A stretch of DNA of 64,000 nt from Bin127 sp965221625 (GCA_965221625.1 OZ244903.1:1178001-1242000); one strand, 5' to 3'; shown: positions 52,332-60,983, counted from the stretch's first letter. Notes: generated by a model not told the origin, from the letters alone. Program-made: numbers and translations.

Positions 52332-54053
52332 TTACCCCGTCACCGCTCCTGCGCTGGCGGGGCCTACTAGCTTGATGTACTTGCCTAGGGAGCCGCGGGT
52401 GTAGGGCGGGTCTTTCGGTTGCCACTCGGATAGGCGGGAAGCGAGTTCTTCTTCTGAGATTCTGACGTTGAGTTCGAAGTCGCTGAGGTTGATCTCGATA
52501 GTGTCGCCGTCTTGCACCGCGGCGATGGGACCGCCGACTGCTGCTTCGGGTCCGACGTGACCGATCATCGAGCCGTGCGATGCGCCGGAGAATCGGCCGT
52601 CGGTAATTAGATAGACCTTCTCGCCGAGTCCTTGACCGACCAACGCTCCGGTAATCGACAGCATCTCGCGCATGCCGGGTCCGCCCTTTGGTCCTTCGTA
52701 GCGAATGATGATGACGTCGCCTTCCTTCACTTCTCGACGTTGGATCGCCGCCATCGCCTGCTCTTCCTGGTCGAAGACCTTTGCCGGACCGGAGAATCGT
52801 GCGCCGAACTGGTGCCCGGCCACTTTCAAGACGCATCCGTCTGGTGCCAGATTGCCGTGCAACACGACCAATCCACCCGTCTCCGATAGCGGATCGGACG
52901 GGAACTTCACGACCTCGTTTTCGTCTGGATTCGGATCGACGTCTGCGAGGTTCTCGGCGATGGTTTGGCCGGTAACGGTCATGCATTCGCCGTTGAGGAT
53001 TCCGGCGTCAAGAAGTCGTTTCATCACCAACGGGATGCCGCCGACGCGATCGAGATCGAACATGACGTACTTGCCGCCCGGTTTCATGTCGGCGATTAGC
53101 GGCGTCTTCATTGCGATCTTGTGGATGTCGTCCAACGTGAGGTCGACGCCGCTCTCGTGGGCGATTGCGGGAAGGTGCAGTGAGGTGTTGGTTGAGCCGC
53201 CCATGGCGACGACGAGTGCAACGGCGTTCTCGAAGGCCTCTCGGGTGAGGATGTGGCGCGGGTAGATGCCGCGTCGCAGCAGCTCCATGACCGCTAGGCC
53301 AGCCTCGCGCGACGACGCCCGTTTGCGCTGATCTACTGCCGGTTCAGACGCGGCACCCGGCAACGACAGTCCGAGTGCTTCCCCGATCGACGACATCGTG
53401 TTGGCGGTGAACATGCCGCCGCAAGAGCCAGGTCCGGGGCAGGCACTCGATTCGATGCCGTAGAGCTCGTCGTCGTCGATCTCGCCCGTCTGACGCTTCC
53501 CGACCGCTTCGAACACGGTCTGAATCTGCACCGTCTCGCCTCGCCAATGTCCGGGAAGAATGGAGCCACCGTAGACGAAGACTGAAGGGATGTCGAGTCG
53601 TGCCATCGCCATCATCGCACCAGGAAGCGACTTATCGCAACCTGCAGCGGCGACCAAGCCGTCGTAGCGTTCGGCGAAGCAGACGGTCTCGATCGAGTCG
53701 GCGATGATCTCGCGGCTGATGAGCGAGCCGCGCATTCCCTCGGTGCCCATGGAGATGGCATCGGAGACGGTGATCGTGCCGAATTCGAATGGCGAACCAC
53801 CGGCGGCTCTGACGCCGTTCTTAATCTCGTCGACCAGTGGTCGAATGCCGGCGTTGCAGGGAGTGACCTCGTTATGGGTTGATGCCACGCCGACGAAAGG
53901 GGCGTCGATATCTGAGTCGGTCATCCCCATCGCCCGCATCATCGACCGGTGCGGAGCGCGGATCACGCCTTCTGTCGTCTCCCACGATCGCCACTTCCCG
54001 GGTGCCCGTCCGTTGCGCTTGCTGCCGGCTCGTTTCGATGATGTCGTCGCCAT
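52332..54053 (-). CDS. ilvD: Dihydroxy-acid dehydratase
   Basis: Converts 2,3-dihydroxy-3-methylbutanoate and its C6 analogue to 2-oxo acids in valine, leucine and isoleucine synthesis. The 573-residue protein has all three cluster cysteines: VTPCNAGI, AGCDKSLPG and ACPGPGSCGGMFTANTM. STNTSLHLPA and ITDGRFSGASHG are also conserved. The second family Cys set fits a [2Fe-2S] or [4Fe-4S] cluster; which one cannot be read here. No other ilv or leu gene is adjacent, though the valS T-box also responds to valine supply. No attenuator is seen upstream. Confidence 0.96.
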   Translation of the reverse strand: MATTSSKRAGSKRNGRAPGKWRSWETTEGVIRAPHRSMMRAMGMTDSDIDAPFVGVASTHNEVTPCNAGIRPLVDEIKNGVRAAGGSPFEFGTITVSDAISMGTEGMRGSLISREIIADSIETVCFAERYDGLVAAAGCDKSLPGAMMAMARLDIPSVFVYGGSILPGHWRGETVQIQTVFEAVGKRQTGEIDDDELYGIESSACPGPGSCGGMFTANTMSSIGEALGLSLPGAASEPAVDQRKRASSREAGLAVMELLRRGIYPRHILTREAFENAVALVVAMGGSTNTSLHLPAIAHESGVDLTLDDIHKIAMKTPLIADMKPGGKYVMFDLDRVGGIPLVMKRLLDAGILNGECMTVTGQTIAENLADVDPNPDENEVVKFPSDPLSETGGLVVLHGNLAPDGCVLKVAGHQFGARFSGPAKVFDQEEQAMAAIQRREVKEGDVIIIRYEGPKGGPGMREMLSITGALVGQGLGEKVYLITDGRFSGASHGSMIGHVGPEAAVGGPIAAVQDGDTIEINLSDFELNVRISEEELASRLSEWQPKDPPYTRGSLGKYIKLVGPASAGAVTG

Positions 54054-54116
54054 AAATTGAAACCCTTCGACAAGGAATTAGAGTTGATTCAATAGGTTAA
54101 TTCTCTAACCGAGTCG

Positions 54117-54575
54117 ATGCGAGGTTTCCAGTTGACGCCCACCTATATCGTCCCGGCGGCGCGTGCAGTCGTATTCGACGATTCCGGGCGCATCCTGCTA
54201 ATCCGCCGATCGGACAATCACATGTGGGCACTTCCGGCCGGCGGTATGGAGCCGGGGGAGTCGATTACGGAGTGCATGGCACGCGAGGTGTGGGAGGAGA
54301 CGGGACTGACCGTCGAATCGTCGCAGGCCTTCGCCATCTATTCGCACCCCCGTTACTGTGCGCCGACGCGTCCCGAATCCCAGTTGTTGACGATGGCTTA
54401 CCGCGTCGACCGTTGGGGCGGCGAGTTGATGCGAACGACCAACGAGACGGAAGACGCTCGCTGGTTCACTCCCGATGAAATTCGCAAGCTGCCTGAAGTC
54501 ATGCCGATGTACCTCGAGACGATCGAAGACTGTCTTGCTAGCGATTTCGACGCGCTAGATTTCATCGTCAAGTGA
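54117..54575 (+). CDS. Nudix hydrolase
   Basis: 152-residue Nudix protein. The Nudix box is GGMEPGESITECMAREVWEE followed by TGL, a full Gx5Ex7REUXEEXGU match. VFDDSGRILLIRR precedes it and RWFTPDEIRKLP follows. It hydrolyses some nucleoside diphosphate-linked compound, with no clear substrate motif. It is divergent from ilvD (64 bp apart) and convergent with the next Nudix gene. Confidence 0.9.
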   Translation: MRGFQLTPTYIVPAARAVVFDDSGRILLIRRSDNHMWALPAGGMEPGESITECMAREVWEETGLTVESSQAFAIYSHPRYCAPTRPESQLLTMAYRVDRWGGELMRTTNETEDARWFTPDEIRKLPEVMPMYLETIEDCLASDFDALDFIVK

Positions 54576-54615
54576 CGCACCGACGACGAGATCCCTGACG
54601 ACAATCGAGTGCGCG

Positions 54616-55125
54616 TCAGGTGTGTCGTCGCGGCACTACGATGGAAGCGTGATCGATCGCCTCGATGCCCAAAGCGATTACGTCCTCTGGTGGTGCCGCC
54701 AAATCACCGCTCGGATTGGCGACTCGACGCGCGGTTGCTAGGTCATGCCTGGTGAACCAGTGCCAGCCTGCAGGGATTTCGGGCGACATTCCGGCGACTG
54801 CGCAGTAGTAGACGAGGTCGATGTGTTGGTGGGCACCAACCTTGTCGTCGTAGACGTCTTCGATCAGTATCGTGCGCGGCGGCGCGATCTGCGAGATCGT
54901 GGAGATCGATGGTTCAGGTTGAGTAGGTACTAGGTCGACCGTCAACCCGGTTTCTTCGTGGATTTCTCGCAAAACCGCTTGCACCGGGTCTTCATTCGGC
55001 TCGACGTGTCCTCCCGGTGGCAACCAGGCGTTGACGCGTGCGTGCCAGTGCAACAGTGTGGCATCACCGTGTACGACGAAGCCGGTGGCAGTGAAGTGGC
55101 GCGTCTGGTTCCCAGCTTGCGACAT
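54616..55125 (-). CDS. Nudix hydrolase
   Basis: 169-residue Nudix protein. The box is GGHVEPNEDPVQAVLREIHE followed by ETGL, intact. The sequence is not a close copy of the adjacent Nudix protein (N-terminus HFTATGFVVHGDATLL, C-terminus PPEDVIALGIEAIDHA), so the two probably act on different substrates. ATG 55125 is preferred to TTG 55128. It lies 16 bp downstream of the enolase-superfamily gene on the same strand and may be cotranscribed with it. Confidence 0.9.
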   Translation of the reverse strand: MSQAGNQTRHFTATGFVVHGDATLLHWHARVNAWLPPGGHVEPNEDPVQAVLREIHEETGLTVDLVPTQPEPSISTISQIAPPRTILIEDVYDDKVGAHQHIDLVYYCAVAGMSPEIPAGWHWFTRHDLATARRVANPSGDLAAPPEDVIALGIEAIDHASIVVPRRHT

Positions 55126-55141
55126 CAACTACGAGTCGAGG

Positions 55142-56230
55142 TCAAGCCGCGAACTTCGCCAGTGCGGAGTCGGAAATCTCGATGCCCAACCCGGGTTTGT
55201 CAGTCAACGTGATGACGCCGTCATTGGGGATCACGTGTTCACCGTAGAGCTCTGCAATCTCGTCGAGTGGTGGTGCAAACTCCGTCGAGAACTCGTGCGG
55301 ACGCACCGCATTCTTGATCGTCGAGTAGCAGTGGATCGACGCGATGCTGTTGATACCTGCACTTGGTGAGTGCGGCATCACCGGTTTGTTGTAAGTCGTC
55401 GCCAGCGTGTAGATCTTCAGGATCTCAGACGGGCCCGATGCGCCAAGTATGTCGGGTTGCAGGATGTCGGGGTTGCCTAGCATGATCACGTCGCGGAAAC
55501 GCCAGCGGTCCCAATCTTGCTCACCAGTCGAAACTGCGACGTCGAGCGCATCGGAAACCTGTCGTAGTCCCGGCAAGTCGTACTGTGGCAATGGCTCTTC
55601 GAAGTGGTCGATGCGTCCGTGATCTTGGAATGCGCGTCCTTGTTGGATTGCCGTGCTGACTGAGTAGCCATTGTTGGCATCGAACCCGAGATAGACGTCG
55701 TCGGGAAGGAAGTCACGAACCAGCCTGAACATCTCCAAGTCCTTCGCCGGATTGGCATCTTGTCGATACGACCGCCAATCCATTCTGATTTTGAAGGCCT
55801 TGTAGCCGTCGTCCCAGCCGACCTGCACGTCTTCGAGCATCTCCTGAGGCGACTTCGACCAACCCATGCCGACACTCCAATAGAGAGGGATGTCCAACCT
55901 CGCGGCACCGCCCATGAGTGCGTAGCACGGCATGCCGGCGTCCTTGCCAAGGATGTCCCAGAGCGCAATGTCGACCGTGCCGACCACTTGAGGCGGCAGC
56001 TTGGTGATGCGGTCGTCGTTGCCGAGGTAGAGCGTTTCCCAATGACGATCGATCTGTCGCGGGTCTTCGCCGATCAGCAAGGGTGCGATGGTTCCGTCGA
56101 GATGGGCGCGGAAGGAATCGATGCTGCGCCCCGGTGCTTCAGCGACGCCGGTGATGCCGGCACTGGTATGGACTTGGAGAATCGCTCGTCCATGCTTGAG
56201 GGGCGTCAACTCGAATCCCGAGATATTCAT
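55142..56230 (-). CDS. Mandelate racemase/muconate lactonizing enzyme family (second copy)
   Basis: 362-residue enolase-superfamily enzyme, clearly different from the one at 18321. Seen: IALWDILGKDAGMPCYALMG, the first Lys in FKIRMDW (K-x-R rather than K-x-K), metal ligands in GFDANNGYS, DHFEEPLP and STGEQDW, then QPDILGASGPSE and MPHSPSAG with its His. Substitution of the second Lys by Arg points to a different subgroup, possibly dehydratase or epimerase. The N-terminal capping domain has TSAGITGVAEAPGR. The substrate is unknown. Confidence 0.88.
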   Translation of the reverse strand: MNISGFELTPLKHGRAILQVHTSAGITGVAEAPGRSIDSFRAHLDGTIAPLLIGEDPRQIDRHWETLYLGNDDRITKLPPQVVGTVDIALWDILGKDAGMPCYALMGGAARLDIPLYWSVGMGWSKSPQEMLEDVQVGWDDGYKAFKIRMDWRSYRQDANPAKDLEMFRLVRDFLPDDVYLGFDANNGYSVSTAIQQGRAFQDHGRIDHFEEPLPQYDLPGLRQVSDALDVAVSTGEQDWDRWRFRDVIMLGNPDILQPDILGASGPSEILKIYTLATTYNKPVMPHSPSAGINSIASIHCYSTIKNAVRPHEFSTEFAPPLDEIAELYGEHVIPNDGVITLTDKPGLGIEISDSALAKFAA

Positions 56231-56427
56231 CGTTGCAAATCCATCCGGCTACAGTGCATCGCGCGTTCCCAAAGTTTAGCGCAATCGGGCGTGCCGTAGA
56301 CGACTGCGATGCGCGATGCGCGGGCGTCAGGCGCGAGGGACGGAGCCGTCGACGGAGCCGGAGTTTCGGATTGGAAGGAGTGCGGTGGATGCGCGGGTTT
56401 TGCAGGTGATCCGTGAGAACTGATCAC
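56227..56427 (-). CDS. Doubtful small ORF overlapping the DUF433 gene stop
   Basis: A GTG at 56427 overlaps the DUF433 stop as GTGA and leads to a 66-codon Pro/Ser/Ala-rich frame. It does not resemble the DUF5615 PIN-like toxin that usually accompanies DUF433 proteins, nor any family I know. It is listed because of the coupling position only. Confidence 0.2.
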   Translation of the reverse strand: MISSHGSPAKPAHPPHSFQSETPAPSTAPSLAPDARASRIAVVYGTPDCAKLWERAMHCSRMDLQR

Positions 56428-57116
56428 CCTGCCCTAAGTCTGGTTTCCCAGTCACATGCTGCCTGCACTTGCCGCTGGCTCAATCCGTACCCGGATGCCA
56501 CTAATTCGATCGCGTCGCCGGCGTACACCATCCCCCAAATCGCACTCGTCGGGGTGCGTGTGCCTTTGACGCAGGGGGCACCGAACTGAATCGTCGGACG
56601 CATCAATACCTCAGACGCTGGCGACCACGAGTCTGCATACCTTGTTGAGTCGTCGAAGGTTAGGCCGCTAATCGGGATGAGGTAGTTAACCAAGAAGTCG
56701 AGTGCCAACTGTCCGTGGCGACTAGCCGACAGCACACGATTGCTGAAGTCGGTGAAAACTTGGCCCTGTCCGGCCCACAGCCTTTCGGTAGCAAAAGGCC
56801 AGCGTTCTCCGGTGCTATTGCGCAACCACGCTTCAGCCGTACGGATTTCGGTGAAAGATACGCCTGCGTGTCGCAACGCGCAGATGATCCTCAGCGACAC
56901 TAAATCGCCGAACGTGATCATCAGATCCCGACCGGGTACGTCGGCGATTGCTCGATCGACGAGACCACCTCGTACCCATCGCAACAGCTTCTGGTTATCG
57001 ACCACAAATGATGAGTCGCTGTAGTCGGAAGTCCGAATGAACCGCGCTGCTTCAGGCACTTCATAAAGTCCTTCGAACGCGACTCCGTTACCTGTTTTGT
57101 CTAAAGTAGCGATCAA
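56424..57116 (-). CDS. DUF433 domain protein with N-terminal MerR/HTH-like region
   Basis: 230-residue protein. The C-terminal domain is DUF433, an antitoxin-like DNA-binding fold: IQFGAPCVKGTRTPTSAIWG, then VASGYGLSQRQVQAACDWE. The N-terminal half (YEVPEAARFIRTSDYSDS, then ITFGDLVSLRIICALRHAGV) resembles the MerR/AlpA-like part of longer DUF433 proteins. TTG 57116 is used, with a GGGGG-rich site upstream. DUF433 antitoxins are usually followed by a DUF5615 toxin; none is seen downstream, so this is an orphan or a transcription regulator. Confidence 0.75.
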   Translation of the reverse strand: MIATLDKTGNGVAFEGLYEVPEAARFIRTSDYSDSSFVVDNQKLLRWVRGGLVDRAIADVPGRDLMITFGDLVSLRIICALRHAGVSFTEIRTAEAWLRNSTGERWPFATERLWAGQGQVFTDFSNRVLSASRHGQLALDFLVNYLIPISGLTFDDSTRYADSWSPASEVLMRPTIQFGAPCVKGTRTPTSAIWGMVYAGDAIELVASGYGLSQRQVQAACDWETRLRAG

Positions 57117-57279
57117 TGGCTAACCCCCGTCAATCGGTCATTCTCGCACACGAATTCGCCAATACACATTGCGTCAAATCCGACGTCTAATCATCAGATT
57201 GTCGAGTGATTGATCGAGGCGCGCTGTATTGATTCCTGTGGGTTGGGAGCAGACGATTACGCGGGTCGGGCGTACCTGT

Positions 57280-58410
57280 TCAGACCGGAGTCAAGAGTCC
57301 GAAATTCCGCGGATTTCGTAGTTCGATGACGGTGCCAGTCCGATGTACGTCTCCTTCCAACGAAACCGAAATCTTCTCTTCGAATGCTCGGATTACATCA
57401 CCGAAAAGGTCACTAGGGAATTCAACCTTCATCCGAACCATTCGTTCGTCGAAAACAGTAGCAATCATCGCATTGCCATCAAACTCTTCAGGTTCTCGAT
57501 CTAGTTGTACGACCATTCCTTCAATGCACTCGTCGAAAGAAGGTGCACGTAGTCGGAGCGAGGTTGAAACTTCAGACAGTATTTCGGCGGACGCTGATGA
57601 AATCATGAAGTACGAGTCCTTCACGCCGGACGGACGCGTTACTGCCCACTGAAGCTCAATGGTTACATCGCCCGCGTGCTTAGCCAGCTGGGCAATGGAA
57701 TCGCAAAGATTGGCACTTACTCCCGAAGCAACAGAGTCCTCTAAAGGTTCAGCAGTTCCGGTGGTGTTTGCGTGCGCAACCACCTCGGTCGTGTTGCCCA
57801 GTGCGGTTGCCAGCTTTTTCGTTACGCGCCTGGCGAAAGGTACTGGCAGATTACCGTCCATGTCCAATTGTTCACCGAGTCCCATCCTGACCGGTGAGTG
57901 CATTGTCAATTCGTAACCACTTGAGTAATTTGGCAGTGGCTTGACGGTGCCGAGATATTCGGCGACTTCCGAAGTCAGTTTCCCGCGATAGCAAGCCTTG
58001 GGTTTTTCGGCAGCTCTCGCGCTCGCTTCCAACATAGTCTTGGCGTCGTTGAGCATTCCCGCGCTCTCGGAGATCGACAGAGGTCGTTCAGCTTTGCCGT
58101 TGGTTGAGCGAATGTGGATGACGTCCGCACCGGCACCTTTCAACTCGTAGTAGACGTCCAGCTGTGACCGATCTTCTACCTTCGCAATGACTGACACTGC
58201 GTTAGCCATGTTCTCGGCGTAGCCGCCGATTGAATCTCGATGTGGGACGAGCACCTCGAACGTCTGCCCGTCGTGCTCTTTGGCGAAAATCGTTATCGCG
58301 CGTTCCCCCCAACGTCCAACGTCCTTCCACTCGCGCGAATTCAGATACGCACGCATGCTAGCGATCGGGATATCAGCGAGCGCGTCACGGTCTCGGATCT
58401 CGACAATCAC
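57280..58410 (-). CDS. Unknown protein coupled to DUF4365 gene
   Basis: 376-residue protein with no recognised domain. Observed: no signal peptide or membrane segment, a mixed alpha/beta composition, GGYAENMANAVSVIAKVEDR, a central GTVKPLPNYSSGYELTMHSP, and a repeated acidic pattern near the C-terminus (VQLDREPEEFDGNAMI). ATG 58410 overlaps the stop of the upstream DUF4365 gene as ATGA, so the two are expressed together. The pair stands between a DUF433 gene and the toxin-antitoxin cluster. A role as specificity or effector subunit for the nuclease is plausible but unproven. Confidence 0.6.
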   Translation of the reverse strand: MIVEIRDRDALADIPIASMRAYLNSREWKDVGRWGERAITIFAKEHDGQTFEVLVPHRDSIGGYAENMANAVSVIAKVEDRSQLDVYYELKGAGADVIHIRSTNGKAERPLSISESAGMLNDAKTMLEASARAAEKPKACYRGKLTSEVAEYLGTVKPLPNYSSGYELTMHSPVRMGLGEQLDMDGNLPVPFARRVTKKLATALGNTTEVVAHANTTGTAEPLEDSVASGVSANLCDSIAQLAKHAGDVTIELQWAVTRPSGVKDSYFMISSASAEILSEVSTSLRLRAPSFDECIEGMVVQLDREPEEFDGNAMIATVFDERMVRMKVEFPSDLFGDVIRAFEEKISVSLEGDVHRTGTVIELRNPRNFGLLTPV

Positions 58411-58889
58411 AACTCACCTCTCCTTTCCGCATTTCGCATCAGGTCCACTAATTGACCACGATTGAACATGTTTGCTAAGGGCAACCGAACTGTGACCGAC
58501 GTCTTGTTTGACGATGGCGGCTTGCCAGCCAATGACAACCAATATGCGGAATGACGCATGCACAACTCGTCTTGAGTCTGGTTGACCCACAGATTGACCT
58601 CAGTCGGCACAACCGCGACGATTAGGATGCGTGGATTGATCGTTTCCTCAATTAGGTCCCTATAGTTCTTGGCTGGGAGCGGGAAGTGGATGTGATCTTC
58701 GTTAATTACATCTTGTGCTGTCGCCTTGGCTTGAAACTCGATACGAGGTCGCTTGCCAAAGTCGGCCATCAACGTACCGTCGATGCTGTCGCGGTCTACC
58801 TTGACCTCTTCAACGTGAAACCCGGTTTGCGCTGCCACCGCTTCGATGTACGCCAGCGAGAATCTCGATTTCTGAAGGTTCGGGTCCAT
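58407..58889 (-). CDS. DUF4365 (nuclease-like) protein
   Basis: 160-residue protein matching DUF4365. The PD-(D/E)XK-like core is KVDRDSIDGTLMAD followed by RIEFQAKAT (Asp...Gln-x-Lys). The family-typical IHFPLPAKNYRDLIEETINP, RILIVAVVPTEVNLWV and MRHSAYWLSLAGKP are all present. Such proteins occur near mobile and defence genes. Its stop overlaps the next gene's ATG by 4 bases. Whether it cleaves DNA has not been shown for this family as far as I know. Confidence 0.8.
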   Translation of the reverse strand: MDPNLQKSRFSLAYIEAVAAQTGFHVEEVKVDRDSIDGTLMADFGKRPRIEFQAKATAQDVINEDHIHFPLPAKNYRDLIEETINPRILIVAVVPTEVNLWVNQTQDELCMRHSAYWLSLAGKPPSSNKTSVTVRLPLANMFNRGQLVDLMRNAERRGEL

Positions 58890-59080
58890 CTGTCCAACGA
58901 TTACCGATAGGTCTCGCGCGTGCCAACTCGATTACGCTGTCAACTGGTCCGGAAGATCGCGAGATACCTAAAGGTTATCCAATGCCGTCAGCTACTGGAA
59001 CTATGTTGGCGAACCGCAAATTCGCACACCGAGTGAACCCAACTCGGCCAGACGTTTGTGGTTCGTAAAGACCTGACCGG

Positions 59081-59353
59081 TTATTCGTCGATGAACGGGA
59101 TCGGGCGCGGCTTATCGAGACGCCGATCGGGGATTTCGAGGTTGGTGCCGCGTGGCATGTTTTCGACTAGCCACTTACCCAGCGATTTCTTCGGGCGCGT
59201 CATCTCGTCCCATGTCCGTTCCGGAACCACGACGTATCGGTGTTGCGTGCCGATGCGCTGAGGCCCTTCCGACTCAGCCATTCGCATCAACTCGGACAGC
59301 CGGACTTTCGCCTCGGTAAGCGTCCACACGCGTTCTTCTTTAGATTCTGTCAT
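59081..59353 (-). CDS. Phd/YefM-like antitoxin, orphan copy
   Basis: 90-residue antitoxin-like protein: RVWTLTEAKVRLSELMRMAE (the DNA-binding N-terminus), then GPQRIGTQHRYVVVPERTWD and a C-terminal tail KKSLGKWLVENMPRGTNLEI followed by PIPFIDE. It is a close paralog of the antitoxin at 60558-60836. ATG 59353 has GGGAGG about 7 bases upstream. Downstream (58890-59080) no PIN toxin is found, only a short frame with a very weak PIN-like C-terminal look (VFTNHKRLAELGSLGVR). The toxin is probably lost. Confidence 0.8.
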   Translation of the reverse strand: MTESKEERVWTLTEAKVRLSELMRMAESEGPQRIGTQHRYVVVPERTWDEMTRPKKSLGKWLVENMPRGTNLEIPDRRLDKPRPIPFIDE

Positions 59354-59425
59354 TACGCGTCCTCCCTTCGGATGATGCGTCGTGGCGGCCATTTGGGTCG
59401 ACCGCTTCAGATTGTGTTTTAGCGA

Positions 59426-59740
59426 CTAACGCGCATTCGCAACTTCATACGGTTGGATGCTGTCGATCTTTTCCGCTTCGTCTTGTCTGGCGTGATAGAG
59501 ATCCCAGCGCAGTTGCAGATTGATCCAAAAATCGTGCGACGTGCCGAAGTACTTCGACAGTCGCAGTGCCGTGCTTGGGGTTACGCCTCGCCGACCTCGC
59601 ACGACTTCGTTCACACGCTGAAACGGGACGTGGATGGCAGTCGCTAAGCTGCCCTGCGTGATCCCAAGCGGCATCAAAAACTCGTGCAGCAGCATCTCGC
59701 CCGGATGCGTCGGGGCACGGTCTGTAGGTATACGTACCAT
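59426..59740 (-). CDS. higA: HigA-type antitoxin (XRE)
   Basis: 104-residue XRE-family antitoxin: THPGEMLLHEFLMPLGITQG, VPFQRVNEVVRGRRGVTPST and ALRLSKYFGTSHDFWINLQL, the classic HigA/VapI pattern. It should bind HigB and the module's operator. AGGAG lies 7 bases before the ATG. It follows higB by 18 bp in the usual toxin-first order. Confidence 0.92.
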   Translation of the reverse strand: MVRIPTDRAPTHPGEMLLHEFLMPLGITQGSLATAIHVPFQRVNEVVRGRRGVTPSTALRLSKYFGTSHDFWINLQLRWDLYHARQDEAEKIDSIQPYEVANAR

Positions 59741-59758
59741 CGGGGTTCTCCTAAACTG

Positions 59759-60052
59759 TCAGTGGTAGTCGGTGATTTCTACCAAGTCTGGACCGTCATC
59801 GGTCCAGACAAAGCATATGCGGAACTGGTCGTTAACTCGAATGCTGTACTGTCCGTTGCGGATGCCTTTCAGTCGCTCGAGCCGGTTGCCGGGTGGTATA
59901 CGCAGGTCGCCTAAGTCAGTCGCCGCATCCAGCAGGTCCAGCTTTCTCCTCGCCACGTGCCATATCGCCCGTGGACATGAACGTCGAGATTGTCGGGTAT
60001 CGTTGCCGTTGAAGACATCTTCGGTGCCAACATCCTCGAACGAAACGATCAC
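59759..60052 (-). CDS. higB: HigB-type mRNA interferase toxin
   Basis: 97-residue RelE-superfamily toxin. CPRAIWHVARRKLDLLDAAT, LRIPPGNRLERLKGIRNGQY and VNDQFRICFVWTDDGPDLVE are the family core, with the Arg and His/Tyr residues used in ribosome-dependent mRNA cleavage. GTG 60052 is the start; no in-frame ATG precedes it. Toxin-first order with the HigA gene is canonical. Confidence 0.92.
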   Translation of the reverse strand: MIVSFEDVGTEDVFNGNDTRQSRRSCPRAIWHVARRKLDLLDAATDLGDLRIPPGNRLERLKGIRNGQYSIRVNDQFRICFVWTDDGPDLVEITDYH

Positions 60053-60062
60053 ATCAACATGA

Positions 60063-60081
60063 TAGCACGGCTATCGTGCTA
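60063..60081 (-). promoter_or_regulatory. Palindromic operator of higBA
   Basis: TAGCACG-GCTAT-CGTGCTA is a perfect 7-bp inverted repeat only about 10 bp upstream of the higB start, where an autoregulating HigA or HigBA complex would bind. Confidence 0.6.
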
Positions 60082-60141
60082 ATGCCCGATGGCAGCTGTC
60101 GATTTTGACGATTCTGATCGCAGATTCCTACGATGCCAGTC

Positions 60142-60561
60142 TCAGTCAGCATCCCACGGGTTCAAGATATCGACTCCCAATCCGTCGAAGTCCTTTACGT
60201 TGCGGGTAACGACCGTCATGTTCCTTGCCATTGCGGTGCCGGCGATTAATGCGTCGTCCAGTTTCAGTTGCCCTCCTTGTTCGTGGGTTCGTGCTTGAAA
60301 CACGGCTGCGAACTCGGCGGCGGATCGGTCGATCGAGGCTATGCGATCCTCAAATCCGGCAACGAGTTCGGTCAACCACGATCGCAAACGATATCGGCGG
60401 CGACCATGTGGCGTTTGATGAACGCCTCGCTCAAGTTCCAGAATCACGATAACTGACAACCAAACGTCTTGGGTGCGAGTCAGGAAGTCCAAGACTTGGG
60501 GATCAGGATCGTTCTTGGTCGGCTCCGATACGACGTTGGTGTCGAGCAGAAATCCGCTCAT
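60142..60561 (-). CDS. PIN-domain toxin (VapC/FitB-like)
   Basis: 139-residue PIN ribonuclease. The active-site acidic residues are in FLLDTNVVSE, VILELERG, LDDALIAGTA and VTRNVKDFDGLG, giving a complete set of Asp/Glu. This form is FitB/VapC-like. The start overlaps the antitoxin stop as ATGA, a standard arrangement. It should cleave tRNA or rRNA when freed from the Phd-like partner. Confidence 0.9.
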   Translation of the reverse strand: MSGFLLDTNVVSEPTKNDPDPQVLDFLTRTQDVWLSVIVILELERGVHQTPHGRRRYRLRSWLTELVAGFEDRIASIDRSAAEFAAVFQARTHEQGGQLKLDDALIAGTAMARNMTVVTRNVKDFDGLGVDILNPWDAD

Positions 60562-60836
60562 TCGTCAGATTCGTCAATGAACGGCGTCGGGCGTTGATCG
60601 AACCTCCGCTCGGGGATTTCAAGGTTGGTGCCGCGCGGCGTGTTCTCAACCAGCCACTTGCCCAGCGATTTCTTCGGGCGCGTCAATTCGTCCCATTGCC
60701 GCTCCGGAACCACTACGGAGCGACGTCGCGTGCCGATACGCTGTGGCCCGTCGGTCTCCGCCAATCTCAACACCTCCGACAACCGGGCCTTAGCCTCGGC
60801 AACGGTCCAAACGCCTTCTTCTTCTAAGGTTGTCAT
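60558..60836 (-). CDS. Phd/YefM-like antitoxin of the PIN module
   Basis: 92-residue antitoxin, the intact counterpart of the orphan at 59081: VWTVAEAKARLSEVLRLAET, GPQRIGTRRRSVVVPERQWD, and GKWLVENTPRGTNLEIPERR. It should neutralise the PIN toxin encoded immediately downstream and repress the operon. GGGAGG lies 6 bases before the ATG. Confidence 0.9.
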   Translation of the reverse strand: MTTLEEEGVWTVAEAKARLSEVLRLAETDGPQRIGTRRRSVVVPERQWDELTRPKKSLGKWLVENTPRGTNLEIPERRFDQRPTPFIDESDE

Positions 60837-60870
60837 GGCTAACCTCCCTGAAACTCTCTGTCAAATATAC

Positions 60871-60896
60871 TATATTAGACTAGTCTACTATATCTT
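60871..60896 (-). promoter_or_regulatory. AT-rich palindrome in the promoter of the Phd-PIN module
   Basis: TAGACTAGTCTA (60876-60887) is a perfect 12-base palindrome in an AT-rich stretch with TATATT/TATATC elements, about 40 bp upstream of the antitoxin start. It is the likely operator for antitoxin autoregulation. The surrounding 60837-60983 contains no gene. Confidence 0.5.
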
Positions 60897-60983
60897 AAGC
60901 GGCGGTGCCACAGCGTCCGTGCAGGTGTTGCTTTGAGGTTTCGCGTTCGATGCGGTTGGCTACTCAACGACACCACATCGAGA

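Noticed and set aside
52285..52986. 233-codon Arg-rich leftward frame inside ilvD
   Set aside because: It is in another frame of the strongly coding ilvD and has an improbable Arg-rich composition.
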